Shown: in pieces, positions 27,423 to 39,094 of the stretch
Layout of the letters: each line of letters begins with the position of its first letter
Numbering within the stretch: the first letter of the stretch is position 1
Origin: Symsagittifera roscoffensis
Taxonomy: Eukaryota; Xenacoelomorpha; Acoela; Convolutidae
Length of the DNA stretch: 64,000 nucleotides
Reading direction: 5' to 3'
NCBI RefSeq assembly: GCF_963678635.1
Contig: NW_026971272.1
Location: 1 to 64,000 of the forward strand
Notes under the pieces: generated by a model
What the model was told of the DNA's origin: nothing
Database searches by the model: none
Seen by the model: the letters and a program-made list of their open reading frames with translations, nothing else
Made by a program: the position numbers and the translations under genes

Positions 27423-28704
27423 ATGGAGAGCAGGGATTCGTTAAGAGAAACGAGTAAGATTCCCAGGCTGAGCACGGGAAGCACGCGGAAAATTAAGTCG
27501 CGACGCAGCCAATCTTCGGTTAGCAGCATCTCCGACGTTTTTGCCAGTGAGACAACGAGTGAAGGTCGTAGTGATCTCTTAGTGAGCAGAATGAAACTAA
27601 GAAGCGAAAAATATCCGGATGGCGAAGAAGTGCGAAATGCTGAGGCCGGGGCAGCGAACTTGACAACAACTTAAGCTTTCTTCGAGGAAGGGGAACAAAC
27701 AAACGCACGCTGATCCGCCCGACTGTCACCATCAAGAAGACCTAGAAGGGTCTGGAGACGACTTCGAACTAAAAAAAATCGATCGAAGAATCTCAGAAGA
27801 CCTCGGAGCGTCCCGAGGCTAATACAAGAGAGAATCTTGTTTTCAAAGGGACTTCTAGATCAGATACCGAGAACAGTGGTCGGAGAAAGGACCAATCCTC
27901 TATAGCCAAACAGAGTAAGAACGCTGATGCTGTTAAGCATAAAACCCAGAGAATTACAGTTCAATTCAAGAGCAAAAATTAGTTTCAAAACGTTGCATGT
28001 TGACCGCATGGCGTCGCTCCGAATTGATGGACTGTCTTCTGGCCTTGACCATCCGGGACTAATGCACTCGGACACGGGTTTTACTACCAGCCCGAGACGG
28101 GAGAAGAAAAAGAAAGCGATGTCCAATTCGCCATCAAGACCGATGTCAGATGGGATAACGATGGGAGCGTCCTCGATATTTGATAGGCTGATGATGTCGA
28201 TGGGAAAGCAGAATGGTGGTGCGTCAACGAGCACTAGGCTGCAACCTCAGTTGATGTCATCGTCTGTAGGTCTAACCCCAGTTTTGGGAATGGCCGGTGA
28301 CTTTGCAAATGTAATGACAGACCTTGAAGAACTACGGCGGGACATAACGAAAAGGATCGATCTTGTCGAGGAGGGGGCTCAACAGGGCCAAGAGAGGTTA
28401 AAAGACGAGCTGGCAGAAGCGAAATCACAAGCAAAGAGCGATCAAGCCCAATTGAGTCAAGATACCGATCAGTGTCTTGCGGAGAGCTTGGCTATGGCTG
28501 CCACGGAGTCTGAAAAGAGAGATGGCAGAAAGACACGAGAGATCGATTGACTTATATGCTCAAACGATGACAAGCTTGGAGAAAAAATTGGATGCTGAGG
28601 CTGATCTTATGATGGGCAAGCTTGACGAACTCTTGAGCAGAAGCAACCAAGAAAATCATTCCGGTCCAAGGGGAAACTCGCGTCAGGCAACTGACGGATT
28701 TTGA
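27423..28704 (+). pseudogene. Decayed Gag, N-terminal and coiled-coil part
   Basis: ATG at 27423 opens 83 codons (MESRDSLRETSK), then frames shift. A 207-codon stretch at 27927-28550 includes a Ser/Lys-rich part and a helical region (DLEELRRDITKRIDLVEEG) equivalent to the coiled coil of the intact Gag. 28550-28704 continues in another frame (TSLEKKLDAEADLMMGKLDELL), parallel to the LDGLL end of that coil. Particle assembly is the inferred ancestral role. Confidence 0.65.
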
Positions 28705-28829
28705 GTATCAAGACCCGCAGAGGGTCCCCCGAGATCGAGAACAAGTTTTGAATCTAAACATAGAGAGAGACATAGGGCAGGTTGGACGGATCCAACCACG
28801 CCAGAGGCGGAAGCTACATTAGGGGCTCG

Positions 28830-29440
28830 TTTGCCCAGAGTGGCGCATGTCAGATCGGTTCCAGGTTTGACCACCGTTTCGCATGACACTACGATGTACG
28901 CTCCAATGTTTGAACCATTGAACAGGTCTTTTGAGACGTTTATTACTAAATTCTCAAAGTCTACTGAGAGAGAAGAAAGGTCGCGGAGGACGCTCAAGAA
29001 ACCAAAGTCGTACAAAGATTAGTCAGGTGGCTGCCTTGATACTTGGATAGAGGTAATGAAGCTACAATTTGAGGAAGAAAACCTCTCGAAAAAAAAACAG
29101 GAATGTAGCGCATGCATCTTAGAAAGCACGGTCGTAAGCTGAGTGATGGCGAAAAGAACAAACGAACGTGACAGTGCGCGCAATATCTTTGTTTGACATC
29201 CTGCTGAATCTTTTCGGCTCGGGTGAGCAAGGGCATCGGGCCATGGTGAAATTTGAGCAGAGGCGCCCAAGAGACGATGGGCCCATTGAAAAGTTTTTGA
29301 ATGACCTCAAACTGCTCAGAAGGAGAAGTAATCCTGATGAGGGAATCTCAGAAGAGAGCTTAGCTATAGCCTCGAAGTTCACGGACGAAAAAAAGAGTGA
29401 TGAATTGAAGACCATGTTGGTCGCCCACTTCACCTTTTAA
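28830..29440 (+). pseudogene. Decayed Gag core
   Basis: FEPLNRSFETFITKFSKS leads into KKPKSYKD, then a stop, GGCLDTWIEVMKLQF, a second stop and a frameshift near 29160, then FDILLNLFGSGEQGH and FLNDLKLLRRRSNPDE. Each block has a direct partner in the intact Gag core (FEPLNRSLETFL, IDTWIEVMKLHF, FEILLNRFGSG, FLDDLEMLRRRS). Stops and shifts make it non-functional. Confidence 0.85.
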
Positions 29441-29594
29441 GCGGATTCCATGCCCACGCCCAATGATTTGCGCTTGAAATCGCGTGAAAATATGCTCATA
29501 AAACCAAGGGCTCAGAATCGCTACAACAACTAAGGCGGGTTAAACACCAGCACAAGTTCTGGTTGGTATAAACCTTGTGATGACACGGACAAAA

Positions 29595-30185
29595 AGAGGT
29601 CATGCGCTAATGGTGGTTCGCTGGTCCATCACGTCTCAGCCTGTTCCACTTATAAACAAAACATGGAAGCGATTGGTTACTTTCTTGACGACGTTGACGC
29701 AACCGATGAGGACCACGAAGAGTACGTAAGTGGGCTCATAATGAAATATAGACCTAGATGTTTCTTTTGCAATCTGGAAACACATTTCAAATCGACTGCA
29801 CTAAGTTTTGGGATGCAGTAGCGGACGCGAAGCATCCACGCCCAGAGGAGGCGCTTCCAGGAGTAAACGCTAGTCGAGCACGCCTGATGAACGAAGTGGA
29901 GTCGCAGAAGAAAGAAGTAACACAAGTCATATTCTCCACTAAGAAGGTAAAGAACTTGCCGGATGACACGATTGCCACAAGTCTGGAGGCTGCACCAGCT
30001 ATTGCGCTAAAGGTAGGTTATGATCCGGCGGCTCGGACCGCATTGCAAAAAATTCAACAAGAGTTAGCTACGAAAGAAGTTGAACAATTGGTGAGGTCTG
30101 AACTGGAAAATACGGAATCGTGCGAGAAACTGGATACCCTAGAGAAGTCAGTGAGAGAAGAAGGCTACGAGGAACTCAAGAAATA
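29595..30185 (+). pseudogene. Decayed zinc knuckles and following spacer
   Basis: The first knuckle reads CANG...HHVSAC: the second Cys is replaced by Gly. The second knuckle reads CFFC...HFKS and loses its last Cys through a frameshift near 29795. After the shift, FWDAVADAKHPRPEEAL follows, the partner of FWDAVADIKHPRHEEAL in the intact copy. Frame stays open to 30186. Confidence 0.8.
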
Positions 30186-31405
30186 GGAACACAAGATGTC
30201 ATCTCAGTGAAGACCTTCGATATGACAAGAGAGGGAAGCAAGGTAATGTCGATCATATCGGTCGCGGGTCATCAGGTGGTGCAGAACTTGAGTGAGCCGT
30301 CGAAAAATCACCCTGGTACACCTGCATATCTATGCAGATTACCAGAGGGGAAAATATCCCAAGTTGAATTCTAGGACTGTGAGAGCGTTCCTCACAACAG
30401 TTGGGCCAAGACTGATGAGAGTAGATGAACACTATATAGACCTATGTCCATACACGATTCTAATGAATGTGGATGGCATAAAAATTAACACAAAATCTCA
30501 CGTGATCAATGCAAGTTACCAAGTAGGCCGGATCCACATCGGTCAAGAGGAGCTTAAAGTACGACGAATTGGACACAAGGCAATGCTTGAACAGGATGCG
30601 CTCCACATAGGCCGTGAAGCCTGAACGTACTGGACGTACAGGGCAGACCACTTTCCGTGAAAGGACTGCTTGACACTTGCCCTCAAGCACCTGGACCGAT
30701 AAGGGCTTCAATAGGTCGGATTTGATATCGACTATCAGTTCATCCTAGGACGCGACTTCGTGCGCAACTTCGACGTTACGATCGACCTCATCGAAAGGTT
30801 GATACAAATCAACGACCCAGAGAGGAAGTATGAAAAAAAACCTGTTAAAAAGATCTTGATTAATGAAGCGGAGGTGCCAATTTTCCTCGATCGGAAAGTT
30901 TGATGAAAACCAACACAAGCGGTAGTGGCAACGTTCAAGATGAGGAATTTAAATGAACTTATTAACGACAGACAAGTATGTCTAGGAACCAACCCAAATA
31001 GTAGGAGCTCAGTTATTTAAGGAAGAAATTTCTCACTCACTCAGAACGGACTGTGTGTGAGTGTGTTGTTCAACACACAGGCAATACCAGTGACGACACA
31101 ACGTGGCAAGAAGCTTGGCTATGCGTTGCCTCTAAACACATACTATCAGAGTTTAGAGAACATGAAGAAAGTTAAAGTAAATGAGTGTCCATTACATGCC
31201 AACTAAGATTGTCTACTGAAAAGGTTAAATGAAATAAAATCTTTTAATAAAGTGTTTTCCATGAAGTCAGAGACAGACGATGGGCTGTCTAGTTGCTTCA
31301 ATTTGCCTGAGAGACCGACAGACACAGAGTTAGCGGCAAATAAACCGGTCGTACCTGAGATAGAACACCTGAAAGACAATTTATCGGATAAGGAACTGGA
31401 CTAAA
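30186..31405 (+). pseudogene. Decayed protease and pre-RT region
   Basis: ISVAGHQVVQNLSEPS and KVRRIGHKAMLEQDALHIG match the stretch before the protease. The active site reads GLLDTC in place of GLLDTG, and downstream sequence is out of frame. QFILGRDFVRNFDVTIDL and GKKLGYALPL persist between stops, and VVPEIEHLKD is the last clear match, near 31365. RT itself is absent. Confidence 0.8.
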
Positions 31406-31440
31406 TCAAAACTGTAACAAAATTACTCCCAAATGCAGAG

Positions 31441-31844
31441 TGAATACTGTCAGAAATCGAAGTTGGAGCAGCAAAAAAAGCCTTGAATTCGAGCAAAAGA
31501 AATGTCCTTTGCATTCAGCAAATGAGTGAGGCCGACAATAACAACAGTCTTATCAAATTTGTAAACGTTCAAAAGGATCTGAGGGTCATCTTGTCCTGCA
31601 ACCTATCATGGAGCAAGAATTGCAGCAGGCGAATTCTAAAAAATTGGAAAGCTTTCGATGAGAAACACACCGAAAAAACCAACCATATAAATTCAACTAT
31701 CCTTGGACTGTTGAGTGATCTATCCTTGGACTTCTTCTTTTTCATGTGTACGTATACGATATGCCAGATGCCATTAACGAAACATAAACTGAAGGATACG
31801 CGGACAATTTCAAAATTGTAACAAAATCATTCCAACATGCAGAG
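31441..31844 (+). repeat. First satellite unit, with LINE reverse-transcriptase remnant
   Basis: Read in three + frames, the unit gives parts of one RT in circular order. VQKDLRVILSCNLSWSKNCSR (about 31567-31628) equals the KDLGV.vs.dLsWs.H segment after the catalytic motif. LGLLLFHVYVYDMP (about 31723-31770) equals the LGPLLFliYINDLP block. GYADNFK (about 31793) equals YADD with the second Asp replaced by Asn. Units that follow add ILSDIETWSSEKSLEFEQKKC, the usual W...L.FN..KC block. Frame changes separate the pieces. The source LINE is CR1-like and not the LINE at 18480-21660, whose corresponding residues differ. Confidence 0.8.
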
Positions 31845-34800
31845 TGAATACTGTCAGACATCGAAACTTGGAGCAGCGAAAAAAAGCCTTGTATTCGAGC
31901 AAAAGAAAAGTCCTTTCCATTCAGCAAATGACAAAGGCCGACACTAACAACAGTCTTATAAAAAATATAAACATTCAAAAGGACCTGAGGGTAATCGTGA
32001 CTGCAACCTATCATGGAGCAAGAACTGCAGCAGGCAAACTATAAAAATTGGAAAACTTTCGATCAGAAACACGTCGAAAAAACCAACCATGTAAACTCAA
32101 CTATCCTTGTACTGTTAAATGATCTATCCTTGGACTTCTTCTTTATCATTAGTACATATACAATATGCCAGGTGTCATGAACGAAGCAAAAGTTCAGGGA
32201 TACGCGGACAATTTCGAAACTGTAACAAAATCACTCCAAAAAGCAGAGTGAATACTGTCAGACATCGAAACTTGGAGCAGCGAAAAAAAGCGTTGTATTC
32301 GAACAAAAGAAAAGTCCTTTCCATTCAGCAAATGACAAAGGCAGACACTACCGACAGTCTTATAAAAAATGTAAACATTCAAAAGGACCTGAGGGTCATC
32401 GTGACTGCAACCTATCATGGAGCAAGAACTGCAGCAGGCGAACTATAAAAGTTGGAAAGCTTTCGATGAGAAACACATCGGAAAAACCAACCATTTAAAC
32501 TCAACTATCCTTGTACTGTTAAGTGATCTATCCTCGGACTTCTTCTTTTTCATGTGTACGTATACGATATGCCAGGTGCCATAAACGAAGTAAAAGTTCA
32601 GGGATACGCGGACAATTTTGAAACTGTAACAAAATCACTCCAAATTGCAGAGTGAATACTGTCAGACATCGAAAATTGGAGCAGCGAAAAAAGCCTTGAA
32701 TTCGAGCAAAAGAAATGTCCTTTGCATTCAGCAAATGACAGAGGCCGACAATAACAACAGTCCTATTAAAATTGTAAACGTTCGAAAGGACATGAGGGTC
32801 ATTGTGTCCTGTAAGCTATCATGGAGCAAGAACTGCAGCAGTTGAAATCTAAAAAGTTGGAAAGCCTTCGATGAGAAATACATCGAAAAAACAAAAGAAA
32901 TAAACTCAACTATCCTTGGAATGTTAAGTGATCTATCCTTGTTCTTCTTCTTTTTCAATGTGTACGTATACGATATGCCAGACGCCATAAATGAAACATA
33001 AGTTCAGGGATACATGGACAGTTTCAAAATCGTAACAAAATCACTCCAAAAAGCAGAGTGAATACTGTCAGACATCGAAACTTGGAGCAGCAAAAAAGCC
33101 TTGAATTCGAGCAAAAGGATTTTCCTTTGCATTCAGCAAAAGACAGAAGCCGACAAAAACAACAGTTTTATAAAAGATGTAAACGTTCAATTGGACATGA
33201 GGGTCATCGGGTCCTGCAACCTATCATGGAGCAAGAACTGCAGCAGGCTTACTCTAATAAATTGGAAAACTTTCGATGAGAAACACACCGAAAAAACCAA
33301 CCATATAATTTCAACTATCCTTGGACTGTTGAGTGATCTATCCTTGGACTTCTTCTTTTTCATGTGTACGTATACGATATGCCAGATGCCATAAACGAAG
33401 CATAAACTGAAGGATACGTGGACAATTTCAAAATTGTAACAAATTCATTCCAACATGCAGAGTGAATACTGTCAGACATCGAAACTTGGAGCAGCGAAAA
33501 AAAACCTAGTATTCGAGCAAAACAAAAGTATTTTCCATTCAGCATATGACGAAGGCCGACACTAACAACAGTCTTATAAAAAATGTAAACGTTCAAAAGG
33601 ACCTGAGGGTCATCGTGACTGCAACCTATCATGGAGCAAGAACTGCAGCAGGCGAACTTTGAAAAGTTGGAAAGCTTTCGATGTGAAACACATCGAAAAA
33701 ACGAACCATGAAAACTCAACTATCATTGGACTGTTGAGTAATCTATCTTTGGTTTCTTCTTTTTCATGTGTACATATACGATATGCCAGACGCCATAAAT
33801 GAAACATAAACTGAAGGATACGCGGACAATTTCAAAATTGTAACAAATTCATTCCAACATGCAGAGTGAATACTGTCAGACATCAAAACTTGGAGCAGCG
33901 AAAAAAGCCTTGAATTCGAGTAAAAGAAATGTGTTTTGCATTCAGCAAATGACAGAGGCCGACAATAACAACAGTCTTATAAAAATTGTAAGCGTTCGAA
34001 AGGACCTGAGAGTCATCGTGTCCTGCAACCTATCATGGAGCAAGAACTGCAGCAGGCGAACTTTGAAAAGTTGGAAAGCTCTCGATGTGAAACACATCGA
34101 AAAAACGAACCATGAAAACTCAACTATCATTGGACTGTTGAGTAATCTATCCTTGGTTTCTTCTTTTTCATGTGTACATATACGATATGCCAGACGCCAT
34201 AAATGAAACATAAGTTCAGAGTTACGCGGAAAGTTTCAAATTTGTAACAAAATCACTCCAAAATGAAGAGTGAAAACTCTCAAACATCGAAACTTGGAGC
34301 AATGAAAAAGCCTTGAATTCGAGCAAAAGAAATTTCTTTTGCGTTCAGCAAATGACAGAGGCCGACAATAACAACAGTCTTATAAAAATTGTAAATGTTC
34401 AAAAGGACCTGAGGATCATCGTGTCCTGCAACCTATCATGGAGCAAGAACTGCAGCAGGCATACTCTAAAAAATAATGGAAAGCTTTCGATGAGAAATAC
34501 ATCAAAAAAACCAAACATGTAAATTCAACTATCCTTGGACTGTTGAGTGATCTGACCTTGGTTTTCTTCTTTTTCATGTGTACCTATAAATATGCCAGAT
34601 ACCATAAACGAAGCTTAAAGTCAGGGGTACGCGGACTATTTAAAATTTGTAACAAAATCTCTCCAAAAATCTGAGTGAATACTGTCAGACATCGAAATTT
34701 GGAGCAGCGAAAAAACCTTGATTTCGAGCAAAAGGAATGTCTTTTGCATTCAGCAAATGACAGAGGCCGACAATAACAACAGTCTTATAAAAATTGTAAA

Positions 34801-36767
34801 CGTTCGACAGGACCTAAGGGTCATCGTGTCCTGCCACCTATCATGGAGCAAGAACTGCAGCAGGCGAACTCTAAAAAGTCGGAAAGCTTTCGATAAGAAA
34901 CACATCGAAAAAAACCTACCATATAAACTCAACTACCCTTGGACTGTTGAGTGATCTATCCGTGGTTTTCTTCTTTTTCAAGTGTACGTTTACGATATGC
35001 CAGATGCCATAAACGAAGCATAAGTTCAGGGGTACGCCAACAATTTCAATTCTGTAACAAAATTACTCAGAAATGCAGAGTGAATACTGTCAGACATCGA
35101 AACTTGGAGCAGCGAAAAAACCTTGAATTCGAGCAAAATAAATGTCCTTTGCAATCAGCAAATGACAGAGGCCGACAATAACAACAGTCTTATAAAAATT
35201 GTAAGCGTTCAAAAGGACCTGAGGGTCATCGTGTCCTGCAACCTATCATGGAGCAAAGAACTGCAGCAGGCGAACTCTGCAAAATTGAAAAGCTTTCGAT
35301 GAGAAACACATCGAAAAAACCAACCATGTAAATTCAACTATCCTTGGACTGTTGAGTGATCTATCCTTGGACTTCTTCTTTTTCATGTGTACGTATACGA
35401 TATGCCAGGTGCCATAAACGAAACATACGTTCAGGGGTAAGCGGACAATTACAAATTTGTAACAAAATCACTCAAAAATGCAGAGTGAAAACTGTCAGAC
35501 AACGAAACTTGAAGCAGCTAAAAAAGCCTTGAATTCGAGCAAAACAAATGTATTTTGAATTCAGCAAATGACAGAAGCCGACAATAAAAACAGTCTTACG
35601 AAAACTGTAAACGTTCAAAAGGACCTGAGGGTCATCGTGTCCTGCAACCTATCATGGAGCAAGAACTGCAGCAGGCGAACTCTGCAAAATTGAAAAGCTT
35701 TCGATGAGAAACACATCGAAAAAACCAACCATGTAAATTCAACTATCCTTGGACTGTTGAGTGATCTATCCTTGGACTTCTACTTTTTCATGTGTACGTA
35801 TAAGATATGCCAGGTGCCAAAAACGAAACATAAGTTCAGGGATACGCGGACAATTTCGAAACCGTAACCAAATTACCCAGAAATGCAGAGTGAATACTGT
35901 CAGACATCGAAACTTGGAGCAGCGAAAAAAAGGCTAGTATTCGAGCAAAACAAAAGTCCTTTCCATTCAGCAAATGAAGAAGGCCGACACTAACAACAGT
36001 CTTATAAAAAATGTAAACATTCAAAAGGACCTGATGGTCATCGTGTCCTGCAACCTATCATGGAGCAAGAACTGCAGCAGGCGAACTCTGCAAAATTGAA
36101 AAGCTTTCGATGAGAAACACATCGAAAAAACCAACCATGTAAATTCAACTATCCTTGGACTGTTGAGTGATCTATCCTTGGACTTCTACTTTTTCATGTG
36201 TACGTATAAGATATGCCAGGTGCCATAAACGAAACATAAGTTCAGGGGTAAGCGGACAATTTCAAATTTGTAACAAAATCACTCCAAAATGCAGAGTGAA
36301 AACTGTCAGACAACGAAACTTGGAGCAGCTAAAAAAGCCTTGAATTCGAGCAAAACAAATGTCTTTTGCATTCAGCAAATGACAAAAGCCGAAAATAAAA
36401 ACAGTGTTATGAAAATTGTAAACGTTCAAAAGGACCTGAGGGTCATCGTGTCCTGCAACCTATAATGGAGTGAGAACTGCAGCAGACGAACTCTAAAAAC
36501 TTGGAAAGTTTTCGATGAGAAATATATCGAAAAAACCAACCATGTAAATTCAACTATCCTTGGACTGTTGAGTGATCTATCCTTGGACTTCTACTTTTTC
36601 ATGTGTACGTATAAGATATGCCAGGTGCCATAAACGAAACATAAGTTCAGGGGTAAGCGGACAATTTCAAATTTGTAACAAAATCACTCCAAAATGCAGA
36701 GTGAAAACTGTCAGACAACAAAACTTGGAGCAGCTAAAAAAGCCTTGAATTCGAGCAAAACAAAAGT

Positions 36768-36935
36768 AGTGTGTCCAATGACTTGGTTCACTTGATGGGT
36801 TGCCCACTGGAGTCTTTGGTTCATAAAATAGTTCATCCTCTTCGAATGTAATTGGATTCTCGGCAAATCCTTCTTCTGCCCAGAGAAAAAGAAAATCGTT
36901 TACACTTTGAGCCACTTATTTGGAATCAAGAATTA
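36768..36935. repeat. 168-bp segment of the insertion, copy 1
   Basis: Identical by eye to 37790-37957, 1022 bases downstream. Here it continues into the rest of the insertion (TGGGACACTCC...). Confidence 0.85.
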
Positions 36936-37633
36936 TGGGACACTCCCTCCCAATGTGCCCTGCAACCTCCGACCTTATTCCCATCGTTCCAAGATGCTTC
37001 TTTGTGATATTAAAACGCTTCTGGTGATAATAATTGAAGTAACTTCGCACGATTTCCACACTGGACAACATTTGTATTGGGAGATTTAATTCGGTAAACA
37101 TACTCTAGAAGCTGTATACCACACTTGATCTTGTACCGAAACAATGATACATTATTTAGAGTAAAACAAAGTGTTGCCGAACTGAGAAGAGAACTTTTGA
37201 ATCGAGAGATGAGAATGGGGTAGAGAAAAAACGGCGTTGGTTGAAGATTTGAAGAATTGAGCTCGGAGGAGTTGATTATCGTTGTTGACTGTAGCTGCAA
37301 GAAATAAAAAAATTTTTTTTACTTAAGAGTGAAGGGAACCATCACGTCAAGTATTCGGGTTTGAAGAAGTAGTTCACAATTTCCATATATGAACGGTAGT
37401 CATGTCCAATGTCCAATTAGCGATTGTTGGAATCCAGTCAAAATACTATTTCATTTTGGGACTTTTCTACTTTAAGATATTTACAAAAAGGTCCCTATGT
37501 TCATAACTAAGGTTGTCGTAACCATTTGATTTTACCTTTGAAAGAATTAGGCCTTTCAATTGAAAAAATATATACACAAAAGAAATCACAAAATTATAAG
37601 ACCACAAGTTGTTTTTTTAAAATTTGAAAAGTT
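36768..37633. other. Foreign insertion in the satellite array
   Basis: 866 bases unlike the satellite, entered after GAGCAAAACAAAAGT and left at CGATATTCCAGG. On the - strand two adjoining open stretches, separated by one stop near 36916, read MLSSVEIVRSYFNYYHQ... and AQSVNDFLFLWAEEGFAENP; I recognise neither. The right part (37300-37630) is AT-rich and non-coding. It could be a transposon fragment or a captured exon. Confidence 0.6.
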
Positions 37634-37789
37634 CGATATTCCAGGTGCCATAAACGAAACATAAGTTCAAGGGTAAGCGGACAATTTCAAATTTGTAACA
37701 AAATCACTCCAAAATGCAGAGTGAATTTCTGTCAGACATCCAAAACTTGGAGCACTGAAAAAAGCCTTGAATTCGAGCAAAACAAAAGT

Positions 37790-37957
37790 AGTGTGTCCAA
37801 TGACTTGGTTCACTTGATGGGTTGCCCACTGGAGTCTTTGGTTCATAAAATAGTTCATCCTCTTCGAATGTAATTGGATTCTCGGCAAATCCTTCTTCTG
37901 CCCAGAGAAAAAGAAAATCGTTTACACTTTGAGCCACTTATTTGGAATCAAGAATTA
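37790..37957. repeat. 168-bp segment of the insertion, copy 2
   Basis: Preceded by the same satellite phase as copy 1 and followed directly by satellite (CAGCAAATGACAGAGG). About 10 satellite bases (CCTTTGCATT) are missing at the junction. It probably arose from copy 1 by unequal exchange. Confidence 0.85.
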
Positions 37958-39094
37958 CAGCAAATGACAGAGGCCGACAATAACAACAGTCTTATAAAAA
38001 TTGTAAACGTTCAAAAGGACCTGAGGGTTATCGTGTCCTGCAACCTATCATGGACCAAGAACTGCAGCAGGCGAACTCTAAAAACTTGGAAAGCTTTCGT
38101 TGAGAAGAACATCGAAAAAACCAACAAAGTAAACTCAACTATCCTAGGACTGTTGAGTGATCTACCCTTGGATCCTCTTTTTCATGTGTACGTATACGAT
38201 ATGCCAGATGCCATAAACGAAGCCTAAACTGAAGGATACGCGGACAATTTCAAAAAATGTAACAAAATCATTCCAACATGCAGAGTGAATACTGTCAGAC
38301 ATCGAAACTTGGAGCAGCGAAAAAAAGCCTTGTATTCGAGCAAAACAAAAGTCCTTTCCATTCAGCAAATGAAGAAGGCCGACACTAACAACAGTCTTAT
38401 AAAAAATGTAAACATTCAAAAGGACCTGAGGGTCATCGTGACTGCAACCTATCATGGAGCAAGAACTGCAGCAGGCGAACTATAAAAATTGGAAAGCTTT
38501 CGATGAGAAACACATCGAAAAAACCAACCATGTAAACTCAACTATCCTTGTACTGTTAAGTGATGTATCCTTGGTTTTCTTCTTTATCTTGTGTACGTAT
38601 ACGGTATGCCAGGTGCCATACACGAAGCAAAAGTTCAGGGATACGCGGACAATTTCGAAACCTTAACAAAATCACTCAGAAATGCAGAGTGAATACTGTC
38701 AGACATCGAAACTTGGGGCAGCGAAAAAAGCCTTGAATTCGAGCAAAAGAAATGTCCTTTGCATTCAGCAAATGATAGAGGCCGACAATAACAACACTCT
38801 TATTAAAATTTTAAATGTTCGAAATGACCTGAGGGTCATCGTGTCCTGTAAGCTATCATGGAGCAAGAACTGCAGCAGGCGAAATCTAAAAAGTTGGAAA
38901 GCTTTCGATGAGAAACACATCGAAAAAACAAACAATGTAAACTCAACTATCCTTGGAATGTTAAGCGATCTATCCTCCGACTTCTTCCTTTTCATATGCA
39001 CGTATACGATATGCCAGATGCCATAAACGAAGCATAAGCTCAGGGATACGCGGACAATTTCAAAACTGTAACAAAATTACTCAGAAATGCAGAG

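Larger units (their letters stand above)
27423..31405 (+). mobile_element. Decayed Ty3/Gypsy element, gag-protease part only
   Basis: A + strand relative of the intact element. Gag, zinc knuckles, the protease region and the sequence just before RT can be followed in the same order, with stops and frameshifts throughout. Coding similarity ends at about 31405, where the satellite begins. RT, RNase H, integrase and a 3' LTR are missing. It is clearly older than the intact copy and not its direct source, because the proteins differ at many positions. Confidence 0.85.
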
